A DNA stretch of 8,189 bases. Origin: an uncultured Bacilli bacterium. GTDB lineage: Bacteria; Bacillota_I; Bacilli_A; RF39; UBA660. This document shows positions 1 to 5,550 of the stretch, one piece after another; position 1 is the first letter of the stretch, and every line of letters begins with the position of its first letter. The notes below the pieces were generated by a model that saw only the letters and a program-made list of their open reading frames with translations, searched no databases and was not told where the DNA came from. The translations under genes were made by a program, and so were the position numbers. The stretch covers positions 1 to 8,189 of the forward strand of contig CALWAA010000045.1 of assembly GCA_944372725.1 (NCBI GenBank), written 5' to 3'.

Positions 1-711
1 ATGCAATTTGTAAAAAAATATCATAAAGCAATAATTGTAATAGGTTTATTAACGATTTTAATTACAGGTATAGGCATTACTCAAATGTTTATAAATACCA
101 AGTCAAATACAGATAATAATCAAGAAAATAGTGCACAAAACTATGATACAAACCAAAAAGATAATAATGCCTCATGCTTAATAACTTCTTGTGTGGAAAA
201 TGAAGAGCTTAAAAACTCCGATAGTGCTAATTGTTATTGTGAAAAAATACTTCCCAAAGTAAATGCAATTACTATTGATATTAATAATTGGCAAGAATAT
301 TTTGAATTTGAAAAAATCGATATCTGGGATGAAGACGTTTTTGGTGAAGTTACTGGATTAGCAATCCAAAATAATCTAAAATTAAAAGATATTTATCGTG
401 ATAAAATAGCTGAAGAATCTGTAATAAAATTTAAAGTATCGGGGAGAGAAAGAAGTCGCCTTTTGAATGTTGATTATAAAAACAAAGTGTATTCCTTAGG
501 TAATCTTGATATTTATCAAATCGATAGAAATCACGAAACAACAATTTCAATTTCTTTTAAACATAATTCTGATGTTCGCGATTTTTCTGAAATAATATAT
601 TGGTGTCATGATGGATATTATGAACAAAATAATCAAAAAATTATGGAAATATTTGTTTTTGAAGAATATAAAGTAACGAGAGTAGAGGGAATACTTTATT
701 TATATGATTAA
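1..711 (+). CDS. Unrecognised membrane-anchored protein with Asn-rich linker
   Basis: I do not recognise this 236-residue protein. It opens with a short basic stretch (QFVKKYHK) and one hydrophobic helix at about residues 9-31, which fits an N-terminal membrane anchor or uncleaved signal. No lipobox follows. Residues 32-57 are rich in Asn, Gln, Asp and Ser and look like a flexible linker. The remainder is a mixed, mostly beta-like acidic domain with cysteines at 59, 64, 78, 80 and 202; C59-x4-C64 and C78-x-C80 could form disulfides or bind metal. The topology suggests an extracytoplasmic domain. The ATG is the first base of the window, so no RBS can be checked and the true start could lie further upstream. 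The next gene has the same anchor-plus-domain design and lies 81 bases downstream, so the two may be co-transcribed. Function unknown. Confidence 0.72.
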   Translation: MQFVKKYHKAIIVIGLLTILITGIGITQMFINTKSNTDNNQENSAQNYDTNQKDNNASCLITSCVENEELKNSDSANCYCEKILPKVNAITIDINNWQEYFEFEKIDIWDEDVFGEVTGLAIQNNLKLKDIYRDKIAEESVIKFKVSGRERSRLLNVDYKNKVYSLGNLDIYQIDRNHETTISISFKHNSDVRDFSEIIYWCHDGYYEQNNQKIMEIFVFEEYKVTRVEGILYLYD

Positions 712-777
712 TAACATATATTTAATTAATTAAAGAAATGACAAAGTTTTGTTGTCTTTGAATTAGACTATCAATAA

Positions 778-785
778 AGAAAGGA
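778..785 (+). promoter_or_regulatory. Ribosome binding site of the second membrane-anchored gene
   Basis: AGAAAGGA ends seven bases before the ATG at 793. This is a normal Shine-Dalgarno match and spacing, and it supports that ATG as the start. Confidence 0.7.
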
Positions 786-792
786 ATAAAAA

Positions 793-1641
793 ATGAAGAA
801 TATATTAGGTTACTTGAAGAAACATAAATGGATTTTTGTTGCTTTAGGAATACTTTTAGTTATTGGCTTAGTTTTAATATTCACTTTTGGTAATAAAATG
901 GGTAATGAACCAAAAGTTATTGGAAATATTTCTTGTCCTGCTTTAAATGATGTTAAAATAAGTTCACAGAGTAATACTTTAATACTCACTAATAGTGGAG
1001 ATTTATATGAACTTAGTGAAAAAAAATATAGCAACGAAACAAATTGTAAAAAACTTAATGAAGATATAAAAATAACAGGTATTTATTTTAACAGTTTTAG
1101 AATAGCAACTGCCTTTAGCGAAGCCAAAGTCTATGACATCAGCAATTCAGAATTAATAGAAATGGAATACCAAAAACCTCTTGATATTATAAAAATGGAA
1201 GGAAAATACATATTAAAAGACAATGGTATCATTTATAAATATAAAAAATACGATTTAAGTCAAGGAACTATTAGTGATGAAGAAGAATTTTTAAAGTTTG
1301 ATGACGAAAAAATTTTAGACTTCGGAATAGCAAATGGTGAAATAAATTATGTTAAAACAGATAAAGCATATTACACAAAAAAACTTGTTAATGAACGAGA
1401 GTGTACAGAATATGTTGATGTTGAATGTAAATATAAATTATATAAAGATAATTATTTAACCAAAAATTATGATGAAGTTGCTGGTTTTGCTGCAAATCTT
1501 GATGGCTCTGGTGGTTATTCTGTAATATTATTTAAAAATGGAGATGTTGTTGACTATGATTTAGAAAATATATATAGGCTAGATGAAAAAACAAATGTTG
1601 ATGTAACATACGATACAGCTAATTCAGAATTTACGTGGTAA
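793..1641 (+). CDS. Unrecognised membrane-anchored protein, possible beta-propeller-like repeats
   Basis: This is a 282-residue protein of unknown function. A basic N-terminus (MKNILGYLKKHK) precedes one strong hydrophobic helix at about 13-33, so it is probably anchored in the membrane with residues 34-282 outside. No lipobox is present. The outer part contains recurring short hydrophobic-Asn-Gly-aromatic units: LILTNSGDLYEL (63-74), ILKDNGIIYKY (140-150) and VILFKNGDVVDY (245-256). A less clear copy lies near 106-116 (TAFSEAKVYDI). This pattern resembles RCC1-like or other beta-propeller blades, but the match is weak and is my inference. Cysteines lie at 48, 85, 204 and 212 and could pair as disulfides. 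The start is supported by an RBS. The protein shares its architecture with the gene upstream, but I see no clear sequence homology between the two. Confidence 0.75.
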   Translation: MKNILGYLKKHKWIFVALGILLVIGLVLIFTFGNKMGNEPKVIGNISCPALNDVKISSQSNTLILTNSGDLYELSEKKYSNETNCKKLNEDIKITGIYFNSFRIATAFSEAKVYDISNSELIEMEYQKPLDIIKMEGKYILKDNGIIYKYKKYDLSQGTISDEEEFLKFDDEKILDFGIANGEINYVKTDKAYYTKKLVNERECTEYVDVECKYKLYKDNYLTKNYDEVAGFAANLDGSGGYSVILFKNGDVVDYDLENIYRLDEKTNVDVTYDTANSEFTW

Positions 1642-1649
1642 AATCAAAG

Positions 1650-1665
1650 TTTCTTATGTAAGAAA
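1650..1665 (+). other. Short hairpin just after the second gene
   Basis: TTTCTT and AAGAAA face each other across ATGT, eight bases after the stop codon. No clear T-run follows, so I do not call it a terminator. It could protect the 3' end of the mRNA or be chance in AT-rich DNA. Confidence 0.3.
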
Positions 1666-1734
1666 TAAATTTGACTAAATTTCTATTCGAACAACTGTGC
1701 TTTTTTGAAAAAATCAAGAGAAAAGTTGTAAAAC

Positions 1735-1786
1735 CAAGTCCCGTTGAGCTCTTTATTTTTCGAGTAGTTATACGTGGGATTTTTTT
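1735..1786 (+). terminator. Possible intrinsic terminator for the upstream pair of genes
   Basis: TCCCGT (1739-1744) can pair with GTGGGA (1774-1779) using two G-U pairs. A small inner stem (GCTC with GAGT) is also possible. Seven T residues follow at 1780-1786. This arrangement fits a Rho-independent terminator on the + strand for the gene ending at 1641. The loop is long and the pairing imperfect, so the call is tentative. It is the most G+C-rich part of this gap. Confidence 0.38.
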
Positions 1787-1894
1787 AAAATTTTATAGCG
1801 TTGATTGGATATTTTTATAATAGAATTTAATAAGTATGTTTTTGAGTTTCTTTATAAATTGTAAATATTTTTAAATTTTTGATTGTCTTAAATT

Positions 1895-1929
1895 GAAAAA
1901 ATCTTGTAAAAGTTTTATTACAAGATTTT
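1895..1929 (-). terminator. Intrinsic terminator of the tRNA-Arg gene
   Basis: AAAATCTTGTAA (1898-1909) and TTACAAGATTTT (1918-1929) form a perfect 12-bp stem with an 8-base loop. Read on the - strand, the stem begins ten bases after the tRNA CCA end and runs into a T-run (GATTTTTTC). This is a standard Rho-independent terminator for the tRNA transcript. Confidence 0.85.
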
Positions 1930-1938
1930 ATTACATTC

Positions 1939-2015
1939 TGGCGTCCCCGATTGGAATCGAACCAACGACCTATTGCTTAGGAGGCAATTGCTCTATCCTA
2001 CTGAGCTACGAGGAC
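1939..2015 (-). tRNA. tRNA-Arg (anticodon CCU), reads AGG
   Basis: On the - strand the 77-base gene begins GTCCTCG and ends CGGGGAC-G-CCA. This gives a 7-bp acceptor stem with one G-U pair, discriminator G and an encoded CCA. The D-arm contains TAGCTCAGTAGGATAGAGCA. The anticodon arm pairs ATTGC with GCAAT around the loop CTCCTAA, so the anticodon is CCT. The T-arm has GTTCGATTC. All expected tRNA features are present. Product: the arginine tRNA for AGG codons. It stands alone, with its own promoter and terminator, opposite in strand to every protein gene here. Confidence 0.96.
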
Positions 2016-2028
2016 ATTTGATATATCA

Positions 2029-2057
2029 ATTATATTAAAAAATGGAATTTCTTGCAA
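2029..2057 (-). promoter_or_regulatory. Promoter of the tRNA-Arg gene
   Basis: On the - strand, TTGCAA (2052-2057) serves as the -35, followed by 17 bases and a perfect -10 TATAAT (2029-2034). Transcription would start about seven bases beyond, leaving a very short leader before the tRNA 5' end at 2015. Spacing and position fit a sigma-A promoter well. Confidence 0.8.
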
Positions 2058-2374
2058 GTATTTTGCTCATTTCTTGGTATTTTATATTTTTATTTCAAAA
2101 TATTATTTTTTGTAAAAAATGACTTTTGAACTTTTTAAAAAATAGTTAAACTTTGTTTTTTTAGAAAAATGTTTTTGCTATTTGCTGGATTTAAGCCAAA
2201 AAGTTAAGTTTTTATTTTTCTAAAAAACGCCTTTTAAATTTTTTTTGAAATCACGAATGTTCATTTTGTTAAATAATTGTCAATTGTCGTAAAGCGAACA
2301 AAAAATTTTTTTTCGTACTTGCTAGTGTTTATGGGCATTTAAAAAAAATGGTAAAAATTTGTCTAAAAAATGAC
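2058..2374. other. Intergenic region upstream of nrdD
   Basis: About 300 very AT-rich bases with no plausible protein gene. They contain a 14-bp inverted repeat (2157-2170 and 2214-2227), a tandem pair of AATTGTC (2275-2288), TGTTC/GAACA (2259-2263 and 2296-2300), and the direct repeat TAAAAAATGACTT (2113-2125 and 2364-2376). I searched by eye for an NrdR-type box and for a cobalamin riboswitch and saw neither. Confidence 0.55.
2157..2227. repeat. 14-bp perfect inverted repeat, 43-base spacer
   Basis: TTTTTTAGAAAAAT (2157-2170) is matched exactly in reverse complement by ATTTTTCTAAAAAA (2214-2227). The arms are made almost entirely of A and T runs, so chance is a real possibility. The position between the divergent tRNA and nrdD promoters would suit a regulator site, a stem-loop, or the footprint of a lost mobile element. 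Confidence 0.5.
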
Positions 2375-2403
2375 TTGTTTTTTCATTCTATAATTTATAT
2401 AAT
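2375..2403 (+). promoter_or_regulatory. Promoter of the nrdD operon
   Basis: TTGTTT (2375-2380), a 17-base spacer and TATAAT (2398-2403) form a good sigma-A promoter. A second TATAAT lies at 2389-2394 but has no -35 at suitable spacing. The leader to the nrdD ATG would be about 35 bases, too short for most riboswitches. Confidence 0.7.
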
Positions 2404-2431
2404 CAAGTTGTAAATCGTAGATGTATTAAGT

Positions 2432-2437
2432 GGAGGG
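2432..2437 (+). promoter_or_regulatory. Ribosome binding site of nrdD
   Basis: GGAGGG ends six bases before the ATG at 2444. It is the strongest Shine-Dalgarno match in the window and fixes the nrdD start. Confidence 0.8.
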
Positions 2438-2443
2438 AAGAGT

Positions 2444-4726
2444 ATGAAAACAGATGCGAAGTTAGATTCATTAAAAGTTATTAAAAGAGATGGGAAGAAG
2501 GTAGCTTTTAATGAAGAAAAGATTGCTATTGCTGTAAAAAAAGGATTTGATAGTGCTTTAAATGAAGAATATAATCCAGAAGATAGCAATAAAGTTTTTA
2601 ATAGTGTGATGGATGCTATTAAAGAGAAATATGCTGATTTAGAGTTTATTAAGATTGAAGATATTCAAGATTTAATTGAATCTAAATTATCAGAGTTAGG
2701 CTATGAAGATGTTTTAAAATCATTTTCAAGTTATCGTAAAAGAAGAGCAGAGTCTCGAGATGTTTTTCAAAAAAGATATCATAAACTTATGAAAATTATT
2801 GAATCTTTATCTTTGAAAACAGCTTTAGAAGATGATAATAAAAGAGAAAATGGTAACATTGATGGTAATTCAGCGATGGGTACAATGCTTCAATATGGAA
2901 GTAACTTATCCAAAGAATTTGCTAAATCATATATGATGGATGCAAAATTTGCAGAGGCACATGATAATGGAACCATTCATATTCATGATATGGATTTCTT
3001 GCCAATGGGTACGACTACTTGTTGTCAAATTGATTTATTAGAATTATTTAAAGATGGTTTTTCAACAGGACATGGATTCCTTAGATGTCCACAAGATATC
3101 ATGAGTTATTCAGCACTGGCAGCGATAGCCATTCAATCAAATCAAAATGACCAACATGGTGGACAAAGTATTCCAGCTTTTGATTATTTCTTAGCTCCAG
3201 GAGTTTTAAAAACTTTTAGAAAGCAATTTAAACAAACTTTATATGATTATTTTGATTTAATGGGATTTGTTAATTTGATTAAATGGGACCATATTGTGAA
3301 AGATATTGATAAATTAAAAACAATTGAATTTGATATCAGTGATTTTGAAGAATATTATAAGGATAGTAGTGAAGTAGAAAGAATATTTAGAGTTTCTTAT
3401 GATAAAGCAATGGCTAAGACCAATCGAATGACTTATCAAGCTATGGAAGCATTTATTCATAATTTAAATACAATGCATTCGAGAGCAGGAGCACAAGTAC
3501 CATTTTCATCAATTAATTTTGGTACAGATGTAACTCCAGAAGGTAGAATGGTTACTAAAAATTATTTACTTGCTGCAGAAGCTGGTTTAGGTAAAGGAGA
3601 AACACCAATATTCCCAATTTCAATTTTTAAAGTTAAAGAGGGACTTAATTATAATCCGGGAGAACCTAATTATGATTTATTTAAATTATCTTGTAAGGTT
3701 TCGGCGAAAAGATTATTTCCAAATTTCTCATTTATTGATTCATCATTTAATAAGCCTTATTATAAACCAGGTGATTATAAAACAGAGATTGCTTATATGG
3801 GATGTAGAACCAGAGTAATGGCTAATCCTGCTAATCCTGATAATGAAGTTGTTACAGGAAGAGGAAATCTTTCATTTACAACAATTAACTTACCAAGACT
3901 TGGTATTAAACATGGAATATTAGATGGTAAAAAAGCTGATATGAAAGGTTTTTATGAAGAACTTGGAAATATTATGGATATGGTTCGTGACCAACTTTTG
4001 GAGAGATTTGAACTTCAATGTAGTAAGAAAGTTTATAATTTCCCATTCTTGCTTGGTCAAGGTGTATGGATTGATTCCAAAGGCTTAAAACCTAATTCAA
4101 GATTAAAACCAATTTTAAAAAATGGTACTCTTACAATTGGATTTATTGGCCTTGCTGAATGCTTAAAAGCTTTATGTGGACATCATCATGGTGAAGATGA
4201 GAATGCTCGAAAATTAGGCCTTGAAATTATTGGCTTTATGAGAAAAAAATGTGATGAGTATGTGGAACAATATAAGCTTAATTTTTCCCTTATTGCGACC
4301 CCTGCTGAAGGTTTGAGTGGAAGATTTACAAGAATTGACCAATCCATTTATGGTATTATTCCAGGTGTAACGGATAGAGAATATTATACAAATTCATTCC
4401 ATGTACCAGTATATTATGATATTAGTGTTGTTGATAAACTTAAAATTGAAGGTAAGTATCATAAACTTACTAATGGTGGTCATATTAGTTATATTGAACT
4501 TGATGGTGATACTGCAAATAACTTAGAAGCGTTTGAAGCAATTGTGCGCTTGATGCATGATAATGATATTGGATATGGTGCAATTAACCATCCAGTTGAT
4601 CGTGACCCGGTTTGTGGATATACAGGGGTTATTAATGATGTTTGCCCAGGTTGTGGTAGACATGAGGCAGAGGGCGTTACGGTTGAGAGAGTTAAAAATG
4701 CAAGTCTATCTTATTATGGAAATTAG
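2444..4726 (+). CDS. nrdD: Anaerobic (class III) ribonucleoside-triphosphate reductase, catalytic chain lacking its glycyl-radical loop
   Basis: NrdD reduces ribonucleoside triphosphates to deoxyribonucleotides for DNA synthesis without oxygen, in the cytoplasm. In its 760 residues an ATP-cone (about 9-100, from VIKRDGKKVAFNEEKI) for allosteric control is followed by the ten-stranded barrel domain. Conserved features include TTCCQIDL (C193/C194), NTMHSRAGAQVPFSSINFG (342-360), MGCRTRVMANP (C454, the likely thiyl-radical cysteine by family analogy) and GRGNLSFTTINLPRLG. A zinc-binding tail has C724, C734 and C737 (DPVCGYTG, CPGCGR). Only three cysteines are visible there; classical enzymes have four. 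H716 or D721 might supply the fourth ligand. The striking absence is the radical loop: family members continue with an RxxxGYLG-type motif and a short tail, but this chain ends ERVKNASLSYYGN at a TAG. The missing part is the next gene, in the same frame. The family and role are very secure; activity of this chain alone is doubtful. Confidence 0.96.
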   Translation: MKTDAKLDSLKVIKRDGKKVAFNEEKIAIAVKKGFDSALNEEYNPEDSNKVFNSVMDAIKEKYADLEFIKIEDIQDLIESKLSELGYEDVLKSFSSYRKRRAESRDVFQKRYHKLMKIIESLSLKTALEDDNKRENGNIDGNSAMGTMLQYGSNLSKEFAKSYMMDAKFAEAHDNGTIHIHDMDFLPMGTTTCCQIDLLELFKDGFSTGHGFLRCPQDIMSYSALAAIAIQSNQNDQHGGQSIPAFDYFLAPGVLKTFRKQFKQTLYDYFDLMGFVNLIKWDHIVKDIDKLKTIEFDISDFEEYYKDSSEVERIFRVSYDKAMAKTNRMTYQAMEAFIHNLNTMHSRAGAQVPFSSINFGTDVTPEGRMVTKNYLLAAEAGLGKGETPIFPISIFKVKEGLNYNPGEPNYDLFKLSCKVSAKRLFPNFSFIDSSFNKPYYKPGDYKTEIAYMGCRTRVMANPANPDNEVVTGRGNLSFTTINLPRLGIKHGILDGKKADMKGFYEELGNIMDMVRDQLLERFELQCSKKVYNFPFLLGQGVWIDSKGLKPNSRLKPILKNGTLTIGFIGLAECLKALCGHHHGEDENARKLGLEIIGFMRKKCDEYVEQYKLNFSLIATPAEGLSGRFTRIDQSIYGIIPGVTDREYYTNSFHVPVYYDISVVDKLKIEGKYHKLTNGGHISYIELDGDTANNLEAFEAIVRLMHDNDIGYGAINHPVDRDPVCGYTGVINDVCPGCGRHEAEGVTVERVKNASLSYYGN

Positions 4727-4735
4727 AAAGGAAGG
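4727..4735 (+). promoter_or_regulatory. Ribosome binding site of the glycyl-radical subunit gene
   Basis: AAAGGAAGG directly follows the nrdD TAG codon and ends six bases before the ATG at 4742. A good RBS at correct spacing argues that the small frame is translated by itself, and so argues against a simple sequencing error or a random nonsense mutation. Confidence 0.75.
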
Positions 4736-4741
4736 ATAAAT

Positions 4742-4912
4742 ATGAAAGATAGTGAAAGAATTGTTGGTGAAGGGGTTAAATTTGAACGTATTAGAAGAAT
4801 AACTGGTTATTTGGTTGGCACAACTGATAGATTTAATAATGGTAAAAAAGCAGAGGAAAGAGACCGCGTTAAGCATTCAGTTGTAGGCATTTTAAACGAT
4901 AAGGCAGCATAA
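4742..4912 (+). CDS. nrdD: Free-standing glycyl-radical domain of class III ribonucleotide reductase (NrdD C-terminal part)
   Basis: This 56-residue protein is the C-terminal glycyl-radical segment normally fused to NrdD. Residues 15-26 read ERIRRITGYLVG, matching the family radical-loop motif; by that homology G22 is the glycine that carries the stable radical. It is followed by TDRFNNGKKAEERDRVKH, the conserved end of clostridial-type NrdD proteins (E. coli has GYLGS and a comparable RVKH ending). The activase NrdG would abstract hydrogen from G22, and the domain would have to sit in the barrel of the large chain near C454. The gene has its own RBS, lies in frame with nrdD one TAG plus five codons downstream, and its stop overlaps the nrdG ATG (TAATG), so translation is probably coupled. 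A residue-for-residue resemblance between EGVKFERI here and EGVTVERV at the end of the large chain suggests a duplication at the split. Alternatives are TAG readthrough giving one chain, or a decayed gene. The intact reading frame and motif favour function. Confidence 0.9.
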   Translation: MKDSERIVGEGVKFERIRRITGYLVGTTDRFNNGKKAEERDRVKHSVVGILNDKAA

Positions 4913-5463
4913 TGCAAATTCGTTTAGCTAGTGATATTCAAAGAGATTCCATTGTAGATGGGGAAGGCATTAGAGCTGTGTTATGGACACAAGGTTGTGG
5001 TCATCACTGTCCTGGGTGCCAAAATCCCTCTACATGGGACTTTAATAAAGGAATGCTTGTTGATATTGAGGATGTGTTACTTGCCTTAGATGAATTAGAA
5101 GGGCAAGATGGAATTACATTTTCAGGAGGCGACCCTGTTTATCAGTCAAAAGAGTGTGCAGTTATTGCTAAATATGCCAAAAGTATTGGTTTGAATGTTT
5201 GGTGTTATACAGGATTTTTATATGAAGATATGTTAGAGGATAAAGATAGGCGAGAATTTTTAAATTATATCGATGTTTTAGTAGATGGTAAGTTTATTCT
5301 AGCTGAAAAGAGCCTTTCGTTATATTTTAAAGGTTCTAAAAATCAAAGAGTAATTGATGTTCCTAAAAGTTTAGCCGAAAATAAAGTATGTTTAGTAGAA
5401 AAATATAAAAATCCAATTAGTTATGAAGCACCAAAAAAAAGAGAAGAACATATTTATATTTAA
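4912..5463 (+). CDS. nrdG: Anaerobic ribonucleotide reductase activating enzyme (radical SAM)
   Basis: NrdG uses S-adenosylmethionine and a [4Fe-4S] cluster to form the glycyl radical on NrdD. The 183-residue protein shows the radical-SAM cluster motif C29-x3-C33-x2-C36 (CGHHCPGC), the N-terminal SIVDGEGIRAVLWTQGC block typical of this subfamily, and the SAM-contacting FSGGDP (70-75). DVLVDGKF and the FKGSKNQRVIDVPKS segment are also typical. Its length is slightly above the usual E. coli size of about 154 residues. It lies immediately after the small glycyl-radical gene with a one-base overlap (TAATG), which implies coupled translation with its own substrate. No separate RBS is obvious beyond that coupling. 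In this operon the substrate glycine appears to be on the 56-residue protein, not on the large chain. Identification is secure. Confidence 0.95.
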   Translation: MQIRLASDIQRDSIVDGEGIRAVLWTQGCGHHCPGCQNPSTWDFNKGMLVDIEDVLLALDELEGQDGITFSGGDPVYQSKECAVIAKYAKSIGLNVWCYTGFLYEDMLEDKDRREFLNYIDVLVDGKFILAEKSLSLYFKGSKNQRVIDVPKSLAENKVCLVEKYKNPISYEAPKKREEHIYI

Positions 5464-5475
5464 TGTTCTTTTTTT
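5444..5475 (+). terminator. Intrinsic terminator overlapping the end of nrdG
   Basis: AAGAACAT (5444-5451) and ATGTTCTT (5463-5470) form an 8-bp stem with an 11-base loop, running into seven T residues (5469-5475). The left arm lies in the last nrdG codons and the stop codon TAA (5461-5463) sits in the loop and right arm. It would end the nrdD operon and separate it from the ATPase gene. Confidence 0.8.
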
Positions 5476-5525
5476 GTCAAATTTAATCTATCTTTTAGCC
5501 TTTTTAAGAAACTTAGCTTATTTTG

Positions 5526-5534
5526 TGTTATACT
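5526..5534 (+). promoter_or_regulatory. Extended -10 promoter of the P-type ATPase gene
   Basis: TGTTATACT is an extended -10 element (TGN plus TATACT). No good -35 is seen at 16-18 bases upstream, which an extended -10 can tolerate. The predicted start near 5541 would leave a leader of only about ten bases, so the RBS would lie at the very 5' end of the mRNA. Confidence 0.5.
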
Positions 5535-5539
5535 AGATT

Positions 5540-5545
5540 AAGGTG
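5540..5545 (+). promoter_or_regulatory. Ribosome binding site of the P-type ATPase gene
   Basis: AAGGTG ends five bases before the ATG at 5551 and supports that start codon. Confidence 0.6.
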
Positions 5546-5550
5546 ATGAT

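Larger units (their letters stand above)
1642..1890. other. Non-coding AT-rich gap with nested inverted repeats
   Basis: No credible protein gene lies here. ACAACT (1691-1696) can pair with AGTTGT (1724-1729), enclosing TTTTTT-G-AAAAAA (1701-1713). The possible terminator follows directly. Beyond 1787 the sequence is plain AT-rich spacer. I cannot match the structured part to a known riboswitch or small RNA family. Confidence 0.5.

Noticed and set aside
810..1034. A 74-codon - strand frame
   Set aside because: It is antisense to the better supported + strand gene, which has an RBS and a membrane helix. No support for the reverse frame was seen.
2275..2288. Two AATTGTC units as a CRISPR-like or larger tandem array
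   Set aside because: There are only two short copies and no spacers. At most it is an operator-like site.
2404..2443. Riboswitch in the nrdD leader
   Set aside because: The predicted leader is only about 35 bases and shows no stem-loop of a known riboswitch class.
4724..4726. Sequencing error or simple frameshift splitting nrdD
   Set aside because: There is no frameshift, since the frame is continuous. The break is a full TAG followed by a good RBS and ATG at proper spacing, and the large chain carries its own distinct ending. A single-base error cannot be fully excluded but does not explain these features.
4557..4739. A 60-codon + strand frame at the end of nrdD
   Set aside because: It lies in another frame of nrdD, whose conserved motifs run through the whole stretch. 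It has no recognisable motif and is a shadow frame.
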